From Portulaca oleracea (Eukaryota > Streptophyta > Magnoliopsida > Caryophyllales > Portulacaceae), in the NCBI GenBank assembly GCA_029582165.1, contig CM055892.1, positions 3,195,347-3,259,346 on the forward strand: a stretch of DNA of 64,000 bases, given 5' to 3'. Positions 22,491 to 35,034 of the stretch are shown in pieces. The notes below the pieces were generated by a model. The model searched no databases and was not told the origin of the DNA. It was given only the letters and a program-made list of their open reading frames with translations. The translations under genes and the position numbers were made by a program. Position 1 is the stretch's first letter; each line of letters starts with the position of its first letter.

Positions 22491-24128
22491 TTAAGCTTCG
22501 AGGGAAGCTTATTTTGGAGCACGACGCTACACTGTTCTGTCAATGCCACTGTCTCATGCTCTTCCAACTTCCTTTTGTTCGTCATATTCTTTTTCAAAAA
22601 CTTAGCATAGGAAGGCATTTGAGACAGGGCATTGGTGAAGGGAATTCTCGTTGCATCCTTATAAACTTCCTTCTCACCTTGCACATCAACATCAATAACA
22701 GGTTCTTTGGAAGGTACAATTACCTCTTCATGCACACCAACATTCACATCATTCATATTCACATCATTCACAACATTCTCAACATCGATCACATTCTCAG
22801 CAATATCATCATGCACATCAACAACATGCTCATCACACATAGCCCTAGACCCCATCAATTATGTCCCACTCCTTAAGGTTATGGCATTACATTGGTCCTT
22901 TGGGTTCACTACAGGTTAGCTTGGAAGCTTGCCTGGAGGGGTAGAAGAAGTACTAGCTTGGTTAGCAATCTGAGTCTCAAGCATTTTGTTATGAGTGGCC
23001 AACTCATCAACCTTATTAACTAGAAGCTTGATGGTCTCTTCTTGCTGACGTTGAGCCAACATCATGCGTTCCATCATCGCCTCCAAGTTAGGCTTTTAAG
23101 GTGCTTGTTGAGGTTGGGGTTGGGCCTATTGTCTTTGGAAACCAGGTGGTCTTTGGGCTTGTTGTTGTTGGTGAGGTCCAGTGGGATTGTTATTCCGATA
23201 GGAAAAATTAGGATGGTATCTCAATCCTGGTTTGTAGATATTAGAGTATGGGTCAAAGTTCTGTCTTGGGTTTCGAATGTAATTGGCCTGGTCTGAGGTC
23301 TCAGTACTAGCTAACCCATTAGGACAAAACAAGGTCTCATGCTCAAATGAACTACAAGAAGCACATGGTTGGGGAGGGTTGGCATTCACATTCAAGCAGT
23401 ATATCTTTTGAGTCACAACATCTATTTTAGCAGTTAAAACAGAAATAGCATGAATTTCAAGCTTACCTCCCGTTCTCGAGGAACGGGGCTTGGACCATTG
23501 ATGAATGTTAGACACCATTTGCTCGATCAAAGTGTAGAGCTCATCGACCGTCTTGCTCATGGCATTTCCCCTAACTGTTGCGAGAATCATCGTCCTCACC
23601 CATTGTAGAAGGCCTGGATGGGCACCCATGGCTCAAAACCATGTTGTGGACACTGGCGAAGTAGATCCTTGAACCACTCCCAAGCGTCGTACAGGTTCTC
23701 ATTCGGCTCTTGGACAAAAGTGGATATCTGGTTTCGCAGGCTCGTCAATTTACTCAGCGGGAAGTATTTAGCAAGGAACGCACTTGCCAGCTGATCGAAA
23801 GTAGTGATGGAGTTCGCCGGAAGGGAGACTAGCCACTCTCATGCTCGATCCTCCAAGGAAAATGGGAACAATCGCAGCTTGATTGCATCCGGTGAGGCCC
23901 CGTTCGCCTTGAACGTATCACACGCCTCGCGGAAGATACAAAGGTGTCAGTTGGGGTCTTCACTAGGGAGACCACGGATGGCGTAGCTCGAACTAGATTG
24001 ATCAAGGAGTTCTTCAATTCAAAGTCATTGTTGGCGATGTTGGGAGCATTGATGGTCGTAGGAGGATTGGTGACATTCGGAGTCATGTACTGGTCGAGCG
24101 TCTTCCGTTGTTCTTCTTCACCGGCCAT
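22491..24128 (-). pseudogene. gag: gag of element C (broken)
   Basis: The start is MAGEEEQRKTLDQYM at 24128, giving the N-terminus that is missing in A. A frameshift follows near 23990. Capsid and zinc knuckle (CASCSSFEHETLFC, about 23370-23325) are readable in the 23629-23126 frame. Compared with A, 114 bp (38 codons; A 1462-1575) are missing in frame near 22650, with ATTCCC at both deletion ends. Confidence 0.88.
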
Positions 24129-24381
24129 CTTGATTGCGATGTAGATTTTGCTTCTTGCGTCTTGCTAGCCTCCTCTAATCGCAGTCTCTTCAAGCGTGAA
24201 TGGAGAGTACGTTCAATCTCGGGATCGAACTCAAACTCCGGAATCTTTTGCATACACTGAGAGTACCTAGCAAAAACAAGAAATTAAACTCAATCAAGAT
24301 CAAGAAAGGGAAAGAAAAAGAAAGAAAAAAGAAAGCTTAGTCAATTTAAGAGTCTTACCTTAATGGATACTAGGGACAAAG

Positions 24382-24399
24382 TGCTCGGCAACGGCGCCA
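24382..24399 (-). promoter_or_regulatory. Primer binding site of C (tRNA-Asp)
   Basis: On the minus strand this reads TGGCGCCGTTGCCGAGCA, six bases after the LTR end. The first 14 bases complement the 3' end of plant tRNA-Asp; the last four have drifted. Confidence 0.85.
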
Positions 24400-24405
24400 A
24401 AAACT

Positions 24406-25663
24406 TGACAAGGCCGCAAGCGCAGGGGTACTAACGCAATGAACTATCCCTCTACTTAATTACTAAGCCAATCGGGTTCTTGATGTTTTTGCTGATTTCT
24501 AATAAACTAATAAAAACTAAGGTCGACAGAAAGAGTTGAGTCTACGGTAATTCAATGGATGAAGACTTCTAGGGTTTTACTCACCTAACAACAGTGTTTG
24601 AAAGACAGGTTAAAGCGTGTACAATAAATAACTTAAACGAATCAAGAATCGACACCCTCTGAATTCTATTGCCCTTTCAATGCTAAATAGAATTATTCTA
24701 AACAACCTAACCAACAACTTTCGTATGCCTTTTAAGTTAAACAGAATTGAAGGTCTCAAAAAGTCAGGTTATCTAATTGATTCCCTAGTTTACTACTCCT
24801 TTATCAACTTTCTAAGCCTAGGTAGACAGGTTGGTAGTCAGATTCCCCAAATTCACCTTTCAGTACTTCTCATGTTAATCTCAGAATTACAAGCATCCAA
24901 GGCTATAGAACACTCATAAGCATGAAAAACGCAACCTTCTATTGATTTATTCAAGAATTCAAACACAAACTAAAACATTCTAATCAAACACAATAATTTC
25001 AGTTTATAAAACCCTAGAAAGAACGAAATCTACTCACGAATAGTCATTGAAAACAAGAAATACGTTCTAAACATGATAACCAATTCCAGAAACTAAGAAA
25101 GAAACGTGAAAAGAATAAAGCAAACTCTGAGGCGGATTCCGTAGAGTCTTTCGATCTCCGGGGCGGAAATTTCTTCGCGAGTGTTGCACGTTTCCTCTCG
25201 AATTTCAATTCTTGGAAATCTTCAAAATGATTCTCAATGAAACGGAGGTGTTTTTGTGATGAATTACTCAAGAAGCTCTCTCTTTCTGCTGGGAATAACT
25301 GATGAACGACGCTAATTTTCTCTCCCCCTTTTATCTGCTGCGAAAATAACCGCCAAAGAGCATCTCCAGCGGCCACCACGGGCAGCCCGTGGTGGGCACC
25401 GCCTGGCGCTTCTTTGATCGGTTCCTCCTGAAATTCATGCCACGGGTTGATCAACAGTGGTTGATGCCCGTGGTACCCTTGGTCTTGCCAAATTTGCTCC
25501 TAAAGTCGGCTTTTTTTGCTTCTGAATCTGCAAATCAACACTAAAAACGCAAAGACCAAGCGTAAATAGAGAAATGGGGGAGATTAAACACATTTTTGGC
25601 CTAAATATACCATGATTATGCTTCTAAAACACCTAGAAATAAGTGCAAATAACACACTTATCA
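24406..25663 (-). repeat. 5' LTR of element C
   Basis: 1258 bp, starting TGATAAGTGTG at 25663 (minus) and ending TGTCA at 24406. It matches LTR A. A perfect 17-nt palindrome CCACGGGCAGCCCGTGG lies at 25376-25392, about 40 bp before a TATA-like AGATAAAAGGGG (minus strand, about 25337-25326). A longer dyad, CCACGGG...GCCCGTGG, spans 25440-25473. Confidence 0.92.
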
Positions 25664-26080
25664 CATACATTGTGCAAGATGTGGCATCGTACCTAGTTGC
25701 ACCCCTATCGATAAATGAGAAGTCACTCGTGGAAAGGGTGAGGGTAAGTTACAAGGGCCTAAAGCCATACAGTGACGGATGGTAATGGTGCATTTAATGA
25801 AAATATGTCTTAGCGGGAATGGATGATTATGCCCTCAATGGAATGCATGGGCAAGCGTATTCCCTAGTCTGAGGGGTGGCAGATGGAGGCGGACTGGGTT
25901 TGGGACCTGTTGATGAAAATAACGCATGGCGGAGCAGTGGTGAAACCGGGCAGTACAACATATCAAGTACAGTTCTACAATACTACACTGGCCTCCTTAG
26001 TGAAACGATCAGAAGAGTACCCTAATATTTGTTAACGGGAACTGCTTCCTCTACTAGCCAAAGTTGTAAGTGGTTACCAT
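25664..26080 (+). pseudogene. Unrecognised degenerate coding-like segment
   Basis: This is the first non-Athila sequence right of element C. Plus-strand reading gives coding-like stretches, for example VASYLVAPLSINEKSLVERV at about 25680 and WVWDLLMKITHGGAVVKPG at about 25895, separated by stops. A splice-donor-like GTAAGTGG occurs near 26064. It may be an upstream part of the Ulp1-like gene at 27683, but I cannot identify a domain. Confidence 0.35.
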
Positions 26081-26199
26081 TGGTGAATTCGTTGGACCTA
26101 AAAACATATATCTTATTAAGTTGCATATGGAATCCGATGTTGATAAAGTGATTTGTAGGACAAGTTTGCGGTTGATATTGGGGCCCAATTTTCTATTTC

Positions 26200-27480
26200 G
26201 ACCCCTTTAACGAAGGAAAATAGATGCAGGGACATTGAACACATTGTAATACGTAAGTGACATTCATAACACCAAAACCTACAACATTAATATATCGAGC
26301 GTATCGTGATGGGAAAATAAGAATTCCATGCTTAAAGAGGTTGATAATAGAGTTCTTGTTGATGATAATAATAGTAAGACCTTGATCGAGGAACATTAAT
26401 AACACACCAATGATGTCACTCTAAGCCTATGAACCAAAGAAGACTTGATATGAAGTTGGGTAAAGGAAATTACACCAAGAGCTAAAAATCCACCATGATT
26501 AGATAAAGGAAGAATCCACCACTAATCACTAAAAAGGAGAGACTTGCAGCACCACCATCAATCAATCAATCAATTGATAAAGTAAACGAGATAGGGAGAG
26601 AGTTTTAAGTCTCAAAAATACCATATATTTCATTCAACTTACATAAGTCTTCGTCTTTTCCACTTACCCATATATAGGTAAGGATAGGGACATAACCCCA
26701 AGAGAGATTAGCTTTAAAAAGGGTCATTAACCTACAAGTTAATTACATTCCATAGCCTAATCCAACTCAATAATACATTGAGGAGAATTGGCTCATAATT
26801 ACATTGATCAAAAGATGAAAGACAAAACAACCCTTAATGAAGGAGTAAATATTTCGGATCAACATGTGCATCGTGGGCGCGACACAGGACATCGCGACCG
26901 TGACAAGATGGCTCGTGCAAGGAGGCAGCGTCCAGGTGCGAGCGTCGCAAGCAGGACGATGACTGTCGCGATGAGGCAATGGGAGATTCCACCCCAAGAA
27001 CGGATTCGATGTGTCACGAGCGCGACACTGAGACATAGAGAAAAAATGTCACAGCCATGACAATGTCGTTGCACGCATGACATCCAGGAGGCTTCCAATG
27101 TCGCGGTCGCGACATGGGCTTTGCGGGCATGATGCCCTTCGGGCACAACCCCCTCCAAGATCCCCGCTAAGTCATGGGATAGGGGACAAAAAGGGGTCGC
27201 CGCCGCGACCTGACTTTCGTGAGCTTGACACCCTTCGGTCACATTCCCTCCAAAACTTCAACCAAAATGTGGGATAGGGAAGAGAGGGGTCGCAGTCCGA
27301 CTAGTGCAGTCACACCCACGATGTCCTTGTCTCCCAGCCAAGACGACCCTGAACAAATATGTGCCACAGTCATGACACTGAACGTCACGACCGTGACAAC
27401 CCTGCTGCACTTCCAAAAATGGTTTTCTTTCACCCTTGCACCTCTTCTCCAGTCTCCGTCCTCGTTATTTGTGTCGATAT
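26200..27480 (-). repeat. LTR-like segment, minus orientation, limits uncertain
   Basis: The minus strand shows an array of short GC-rich palindromes (27396-26871), then a TATA-like CTATATATGGGTAAGTGG near 26691. A leader-like segment rich in CTCTCTCCC and a short ATTG repeat (about 26560) follows. This layout matches the solo LTR at 43218-44970, although the sequence is different. I could not find TG/CA ends with a TSD, so the limits are approximate. It lies inside what looks like an intron of the Ulp1-like gene. Confidence 0.45.
26871..27396 (-). promoter_or_regulatory. Palindrome array of the minus-strand LTR-like segment
   Basis: 12-nt imperfect palindromes of the form TCGCGNNCGCGA / TCACGNCCGTGA. 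Starts of pairs: 26871 and 26892 (21 bp), 27049 and 27069 (20), 27101 and 27121 (20), 27197 and 27217 (20), 27290 and 27310 (20), 27364 and 27385 (21). TCGCGGTCGCGA at 27101 has one central mismatch. CpG-rich, unlike its AT-rich surroundings. Confidence 0.65.
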
Positions 27481-27682
27481 GGAAAAATGCCTCCCTAGAG
27501 GCTATTCCGACCCATCCATTGGATGGTCGTGATCATCCCACTCGGGCCTGGGTCGACATAAAGTTGGAGTTCCTCGAGTGGAAGGGAAGCGACCCTTTTA
27601 TCACATGCTACGAGGACAGAGAAGGGACCCCGGGACGCTTCAATATATCAGTTATAACTTACTTTATCTTGTGATGTTTCAG

Positions 27683-27878
27683 GTTGTTCAAATAATATTC
27701 GATGAGCCCATGTGCCATTATTTCATATTAGCTGCGGACCTTGTGAAAGACAAGTATCTTCTGTTTGGCTCATTACCACCACACAGGGACCTAGAAATCT
27801 TGAAAATATACAATTTCACGGTATTGAACAACTACTGTTGTCGCCCATATTCAAACTTGAAGGCAATGTGTTGTCGTG
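27683..27878 (+). pseudogene. Ulp1-like exon, His region, left of element D
   Basis: It follows an acceptor-like TGTTTCAG. Reading VVQIIFDEPMCHYFILAAD is open up to the insertion point, where TCGTG (27874-27878) is the target duplicated by D. A Gly replaces the expected Asp. Confidence 0.65.
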
Positions 27879-29368
27879 TGTTTAGACCCAATTTTGTGTC
27901 TAAATAGCGCCTTAATTCTTAGGCTTTTAACTCGTTTCATGTTTCAATTTCATAACTTTTAATATGTTTTTCGTTATTTTGTAGATTTTGGAGTTTTTAC
28001 TCAAAACATGGTAACAAGAGCCATTTTAGAGATATTTTGGGAATCCCGAGGTTTCCCAGGTCTTGACCGGGTCAAAGGCGAAGTAAAGAAGGAATTTCCA
28101 GCCAGCCAGGAGGACCGCACCTGTGGTCCAGTAGACTGCAGCTGCGGTGGTTGCCAAGACTTGGGCTGGGAACAAAGTCACGTCTGTGGGACCGTACCTG
28201 CGGTCCCACATACCGCACCTACGGTCATGCGAAGGGAGAAGACTAAAAATCGTCTGTGCTTCGGAGGACCGCACCTGCGGTCCCCTGCGGGTTCAAAAAA
28301 TCTGTTATATGAAGTGCTGCGTTTTGAGTAACTACTTGGAGTTGTATATATCACCTCTTGAACGATTAGAGTGAGAGAGGCAGCTATCTATTGTAATATC
28401 AACATTTTAGCTTTCAATTAGAGTGAGATTAGTGTGATTTTTTAGTGATTAGTGAGTGTTTACACTTGGTTTATTGCATTTGCACTGGATTTTATTGGAA
28501 TTCTATTGAAGTTCTGAAGATTTATCTTCTTTTGGAGCTTCAATTCTTATTACTCTTGACCATCCTTCCATTGGCATCAACTAATGAGCATTTCTCAACC
28601 CTTACTCTCTTTAAGTCATCTATTTATGTTTTAATCTCTGCTTTTGTTATTAGATTGCTTGGTGTTTGTTGTTATTTGATTGTTGCCTTGATTATCTAGA
28701 TTCTCTGTTTTAAGTATGAATGATGAAGTTATTATTATTGTTAGCATGTTAATTAAGATGATTAGAGGCTAGAACCCTTATGGGTTAGGGAGAAACTTAG
28801 GATGTGAATGGTTGATTTGGATTGGGTTAGCAATTTTAGGAGGTAATTCGTAGTGGAATCAATTTCCCAATCTTATCCTTCCATCAAGTGGGATGTATTC
28901 GAGATCGAAAGCACTTGAATACATCAAACACTTGTGTTGGAAGGTGAGAATTGGGATAGTTAACGCTCGCCCACGAAAGTGGAAAGAGGTTAACTAGAGA
29001 GTCTCGTTTCTTTAACCCTCCGGGTCCGTGGTTGGCTTGTAGGAAGTTAATCCGGGTTGTCCTTGAAAAAGGAAATCCGGTGGGTTTATTCTAATGGGAT
29101 TGTCACTTGATTCTACTGATTTGTAGTTTCCTAATTGCGAACCCCTCGTCCTAATTACCGTTTTCATCCCGAAATCTCCCGACACCCATTGTTTCCTTCT
29201 TGACCGAACTTTAGTCGTGTTTGCGTTCTTTTTGTGTTGTCCTTTACCTGAAAAACCTCTTATTATCTTGTGAACCTAAACCTTACCTAAAGTCAAGTTC
29301 TCCTAGCCAAGGCCCCTAGCTCCTCGAGAAGAACGATAAAAAAACCGGGGTACAAAAACCACGTTACA
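27879..29368 (+). repeat. 5' LTR of element D
   Basis: 1490 bp. Five palindromes lie at 28113, 28134, 28190, 28211 and 28267, with a TATA-like GTATATATCACC near 28343. It ends ACGTTACA next to the PBS. It is very similar to the 3' LTR, with scattered substitutions. Confidence 0.95.
28113..28282 (+). promoter_or_regulatory. Palindrome array in U3 of the D 5' LTR
   Basis: Pairs 28113/28134 and 28190/28211 both have starts 21 bp apart, plus a single unit at 28267 (GACCGCACCTGCGGTC). Several arms carry C-to-T changes. The last unit ends about 60 bp before the TATA-like box. Confidence 0.87.
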
Positions 29369-29373
29369 CAAAA

Positions 29374-29391
29374 TGGCGCTGTTGCCGGGGA
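29374..29391 (+). promoter_or_regulatory. Primer binding site of D (tRNA-Asp)
   Basis: TGGCGCTGTTGCCGGGGA lies five bases after the LTR. It complements plant tRNA-Asp with one mismatch. Confidence 0.87.
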
Positions 29392-29506
29392 GCAAGCGCA
29401 CCTAGCTTAGCTCTTTGTCTTTAGGTTGCTTAAGATCATTTCCTTTGCTAGAGATTTGGTATCCTTAGTTGTTAAGAATTTGATTCTTCTATTGTTCTTT
29501 TTGTGC

Positions 29507-31420
29507 ATGCAGACTCGATCTCGACGAGGCCGAACGGCTAAAACTCCACCGATTTCGAACCCGGAAAGTATTATTCGCAAGGCAAACGCTAGCTCGAGAC
29601 GAGAAAGGCAAAAAAGGGAGCAAGAGAGAGGTGAAATTCCAATGGCTGACGGAGATCAAAATCCACCCCGTACCTTGGCTTCATATTCATTACCATCATC
29701 GAGTACGGGAGGCGACCCCATAGTATTACCTACATTACCACCAAACGCATCATTCGAATTTAAACCATACTTGCTTGAGATATTCGAGAATACTCCATAC
29801 CATGGAGATGAACATGAGAATCCCATTGATCACATCAATAGGTTTGAGCAACCTATCCGTTTCGTGCAAATGAACGGAGTTTCTGCTAAATATATGAAGT
29901 TGAAGTTTTTCCCTCTCACCTTGAAGGGGAAAGCACTATTGTGGCTCAATACTTGTCCGCCGGGTACTTATTCTTCATGGGACGTCCTCAGTCGTGATTT
30001 TCTTCGAAGGTTTTTCCCCAATGATGAGACGTGTCGTTTGAGGCAAGCCATTATGAGTTTTCAACAAGAGTCCGGTGAGACTTTATTCGAAGCATGGGGG
30101 AGGTTTAAAGGTCTCCAACGGAGATGCCCTCACCACAATCTGGAAGATTGGCTACTTTTACACCATTTTTACTTAGGATTATGTAGTTCTTTGCGAGAGT
30201 CTATCGATCATGCCTCCGGTGGCATGTTTCTCAAGAAGACGGCAGATGAGGCAAACGTATTTCTTCATGAGTTATCTCAAAACTCTCCACATTGGTGAGG
30301 TGGCCGTGGTCCAACAGATGGAGGCGCTTCTTTAGAGAGTAACCCTACAATTAAATTTCTTATGAATGTCGTATTGGAGATGCAACAGAAGAAGGCCTTA
30401 GAAGAGACTACGAGACAACTAAAGGCAGCTCAAGAGGTACTGATGCTTATTCCGGATGTCAGAGTTGTTGTGTGTGATTTTTGTGGAGGACCACACCCTT
30501 TGCAACAATGGGGTGAATGCCAATCCGAGCAAGTTCAAGCAATTTACCCTAATAATAACCTTTCCTATTCCACTCAAAATCCAATTCGTCCTCGTGGAAA
30601 TTATGCCTATAACCAACAAGTCCCACAAAACCAAAACCCACCCCCCGGATTCCAAAATCAAAACCGTCGTCCGTATCAACAAAACCCTCACCATGGTCAA
30701 TCTTTCCAAGTATCCAAACCACCACAACAAGAATTTTCCATTGAGCAAATATTACAAAAGATCTCATTGGCTCAAGATAGAGACCAAGCACGCATTAAGA
30801 ATCTTGAGTTACAACTTGCTCAAATGACGTAACAAGCCAAGCCTATCCAATCCCTTCCTAGCCAACCTCAACCCAACCCTAAGGGACAACTTAATGCAAT
30901 CACATTGAGGAGTGGTAGGGAGATTGAAGGTCTTAAAATGGTGGAGGAGGGTGTTTGGGGAGAAAAAGAAGGTGATGTAGTGGATGTCACGGATGAGGAG
31001 GATTTGATAGAGAAAAGGGAGAGTGAGTTTGTTTTCGTGAAGGGAAATGAGGGAGTTCATGAGGTGGAGTTAGAAGAATCTAGTATTGAGAGAGAATTGA
31101 TTGAGAAAGAAAGAGATGAGTTGGAGAAAGTAAGAAAAAGGAAAGGAGTGATGATAGAAGAAGAACCAATTCAAGCTATTGAGAAGTCGAAGTTGTCGTC
31201 GGTTCCTTTTCCCGAGAGGTTAGCCAAGCCCAAGTCGGAGTCTAAATTTTTAAAGTTCATAGAAATGCTCAAGAAACTTGAAGTGAATATTCCATTCCTA
31301 GATGCTATTTTGAGGTTCCATCCTTTAAAAAGCACTTGAAGGAACTTCTTACTAGCAAGAGGAGAATTCAAGAGAAGACTATTATCCACTTGACGGCCGA
31401 TTGTAGTGCTATTATTGACA
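29507..31420 (+). pseudogene. gag: gag of element D (broken)
   Basis: ATG at 29507 opens MQTRSRRGRTAKTPP; a second ATG at 29642 opens MADGDQNPPRTL. The capsid region is complete to 30298, where TGA interrupts it. The knuckle reads CDFCGGPHPLQQW near 30474, with the last Cys changed to Trp. A Gln/Pro-rich segment and a Glu-rich linker (about 30950-31200) follow. A TAA lies near 30830 and a one-base loss near 31309. Confidence 0.9.
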
Positions 31421-34400
31421 ACAAAACCCCGGAGAAGCTCGCTGACCCCGGGAGTTTTTCCATTCCTTGCACTATTGGTAACATGAGGATTAGTCGTGCT
31501 CTTTGTGATTTAGGGGCTAGCGTGAGCGTTATGCCTCATTCTATATGCAAGAAGTTGAACCTTGACGATTTAACTCCCACAACCATTAATCTTCAATTGG
31601 CCGATCGTTCCGTACGTAGACCCTTGGGTATATTGGAGGATATTCCGGTCCAAGTGGGAAGATTTTTGATACCATGTGATTTCGTGATTTTAGAGATGGA
31701 TGAAGATTTCAACATTCCTATTATTTTGGGAAGGTTATTTCTTGCTACGGTCGGAGCAATAATAGATGTGAAGCATGGTAGTATGTCATTGAATGTCGGT
31801 AATGAGAGCATTATTTTCAACCTCGAGGGGTCTTTGAAAAATCCTTCTTATGGGGATTCATGCTATGCTATCGATATGAATGAAGTGCTAGTCGACGAAT
31901 ATATTGAAGAATCTCATCTACTTGAATCTACTTGCGATGATCCTTTGGGAGCATGTCTCTTGGAGTCTTTCTAATTCGAGACCGACGGCACCGACATCAT
32001 ATTTCTTACCAACCTTCTTGATTCGTCACCAACGCATGAGGAGATTACTATTGATGAGCCTCATATTGAGTGTATGGAAATTCAAGAAGTTATCTACAAG
32101 GGTATGTCTTGTTCCCAAACTAAATCCTCTACTTCTTCTTTAGAGCTTAAACCTTTACCCCCTTCCTTACAATATGCTTTCTTGGATGATAAAAAGTCTT
32201 TGCCTGTTATTGTGAATGCTAAATTGCATGACTTTGATTTATCTAAGTTGCTTCATTTGTTGAGAAAACATAGGGGTGCATTAGGTTATAAAATTGAGGA
32301 TTTGAAAGGTTTGTCCCCATCCATATGCATGCATTCCATTGATTTATTAGAAGATGCAAAGCCAACTAGGCAACCACAACATAGGTTGAATCCTAATATG
32401 CAAGAAGTGGTAAAGAAAGAAGTAGTCAAGCTTATAGCCGCTGGGATCATCTTCCCCATCGCAAATAGCGAATGGGTAAGCCCGGTTCAATGTGTACCTA
32501 AGAAGGGCGGGATGACAGTTATTGAGAATGAAAAGAATGAGCTAGTTAGTACCCGAACCGTCACAAGGTAGCGGATATGCATTAACTATCACCAATTGAA
32601 AAAAGTGACCAAGAAAGACCATTTCCCTCTCCCCTTCATTGACCAAATGTTAGAGAGGTTGACGGGTCACTCATATTTCAGTTTTTTAGATGGGTACTCA
32701 GGGTTTTCCCAAATTCCAATCCATCCCGCGCATCAAGGGAAGACTACTTTTACTTGTCCATACGGTACATTGGCTTATAGACATATGCGATTTGGTTTGT
32801 GCAATGCAAATGGAACATTTCAATGATGCATGATGGCCATTTTTAGTGACTTCATTGAACAATGTATGGAAATCTTCATGGATGACTTTTCTGTTTATGG
32901 TAATACCTTTGATGATTGTTTGGCTAACTTAGAGAAAGTTCTAATTCGTTGTGAGGAAGTCGACTTAGTTTTAAACTAGGAAAAATGTCATTTCATGGTA
33001 GAAGAAGGTATTGTTTTAGGGCATTTAATTTCTTCAAGGGGCATCGAAGTTGACAAGGCAAAAGTTGAAGTGATAGAGCGCCTACCACCCCCGGTTTCTG
33101 TTAAAGGGGTGCGTAGTTTCCTTGGCCATGCGAGCGCCTACTGCCGGTTCATCAAGGATTTTTCTAAAATCGCTCGTCCTTTAACTGATCTCTTGTGCAA
33201 AGATGCCCCATTTTCTTTTACTGATGAATGTCTCGAGTCCTTTTACAGGTTAAAGCAAGCCTTGGTATCCGCGCCGGTTGCCCAACCTCCGCATTGGACA
33301 TTACCTTTCGAGATCATGGACGATGCGAGCGATTTCGCAATTGGAGCATGTTTGGCTCAAACCAAAGAGAGGAAGTCGCGGGTCATTTACTATGCAAGTC
33401 GTACACTCGATAGTGCACAGAAAAATTATACGACCACGGAAAAGGAGCTTTTGGCTATCATCTTTGCTCTAAACAAATTTCGACAATACCTCATGTTTTC
33501 CATGGTTGTTGTGTACAAGGATCATGTTGCGATCAAGTTCTTAATGGGGAAGAAAGAAACGAAACCAAGACTCATTCGTTGGGTTTTGCTTATGCAAGAG
33601 TTTGACTTGGAGATTCGTGACAAGGCCAGGACTAATAATGCTATAGCCGACCACCTGCCGAGGATCCTTGTTGATTTGGATGATACTCAACCCATCATGG
33701 ACTCTTTTCCGGATGAACTTCTTATGTCCGTCAAGCATTCTCACCCATAGTACGCCCATATCATCAACTACTTGTCTAGTGAGATGATTCCTCAAAATTT
33801 GAGCCCTCATCAAAAGAAAAAGTTCTTTCATGACGTGAAACATTTCTTTTGGGACGATCCATTCATGTTCCGTTTATGTAATGACGGAATATATAGAAGA
33901 TGCTTACCTGAGAGTGAAGTGAAGTCCGTATTGACGCATTGCCATGAGTTCCCGGTTGGAGGTCATGGTGGATATCAAAAGACGGTTGCGAGAGTTTTAC
34001 AAGCCGGTTATTGGTGGCCGACCCTCTTTCGAGATGCCTATCTTCATGTTAAGTCATGCGATAAAAGCCAAAGGTCCGGAAACATTTCTCGAAAAAATGA
34101 GACGCCGCTGAATTTCATTCTCGAGGTGGAGGTTTTCGATGTGTGGGGGTTGGATTTTATGGGTCCCTTTCCATCATCAAGAGGTCATCAATATATTTTA
34201 GTGGCAGTAGACTATGTGTTAAAGTGGGTTGAAGCTATTCCATGTGTGAGATGCGATGGAAAATCTGTGTCAAGATTTTTGAAGAAGGTTATTTTCTCAA
34301 GATTTGGTATTCCGAGGGTCATTATTAGCGAAAATAGATCTTATTTTATTGAGAAGAGGTTTGAGTCCCTCTTAGCAAAGTATGGTATCACTCACAAAAG

Positions 34401-35034
34401 AGGACTCCCCTATCATCTTCAAACGCAAGGTTAAGTAGAGATTTCGAATCGTGCTATTAAGGAGATTTTAGAAAAGACGGTTAGTTCTTCACGAAAAGAT
34501 TAGGCGGAGAAACTAGATGATGTCTTGTGGGCATATCGCACCGCCTTCAAAACGCCGATAGGGACTAATCCATACCGCCTTGTCTACAGGAAAGCATGCC
34601 ATTTTCCCGTGGAACTTAAACACAAGACGATGTGGGCAATCAAAAAGATGAACTATGATCTCAAGGCGGCCGGGGCAAGTCGTTTGTTCCAATTGGAGGA
34701 GCTCGAGGAATTGAGACGTCACTCCTATGAAAACAATAGGATTTACAAGGAACAAACCAAAGCATGGCACGACAAGAAATTGAACCATCGCGATTATGTG
34801 GTTGGAGATAGAGTTCTCATCTTCAACTCGAGGCTCAAACTCTTTTCCGGAAAGCTGAGATCGAGATGATCGGGGCCCTTCAAAATAGTAAAGATTCTTC
34901 CCACCGGAGTTGTTGAACATAAGAATGCAAATGGAGATTGTTTCAAAGTCAATTCCTCAAAGATCAAGTGGTACATTATAGGAGAAGAGTATGCGGAGAC
35001 GGTTGTGATGTTCCTTGCTGATTTCGATAGTTGA
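31421..35034 (+). pseudogene. pol: pol of element D (many nonsense codons)
   Basis: Protease motif ALCDLGASVSVMP (about 31498). TAA near 31972 and TAG near 32570 (in GWRM) precede the RT. TGA occurs near 32825, FMDDFSVY near 32877, and TAG near 32978. RNase H region: MDDASDFAIG (about 33318). TAG near 33750. The integrase has an HHCC-like region with one Cys changed to Ser (CDKS, about 34062), LDFMGP (about 34152), and SENRSYF in place of the usual SDNG motif (about 34328). A stop lies just before VEIS (about 34434), with further stops at 34503 and 34868. The end of pol is SSKIKWYIIGEE and TGA at 35032-35034. Confidence 0.92.

Larger units (their letters stand above)
20733..25663 (-). mobile_element. 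Athila-type retrotransposon C (5' portion, minus strand)
   Basis: Reading on the minus strand: LTR 25663-24406, PBS 24399-24382, leader, gag from 24128, protease, RT and the start of RNase H, where element B is inserted at 20733. It continues as 11262-11241 and is then cut by element A. It is the same family as A by gag, protease and RT sequence. The base after the LTR (25664) starts unrelated sequence. The other end and its TSD are outside the window. Confidence 0.93.

Noticed and set aside
9893..25663. LTR A and LTR C as the two LTRs of one element
   Set aside because: They are in opposite orientation and differ in length. TSD and PBS evidence shows two separate elements of one family.
26859..27277. 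Overlapping ORFs of 66-127 codons on both strands in the CpG-rich region
   Set aside because: They follow from high GC and repeated dyads; no conserved protein motif.
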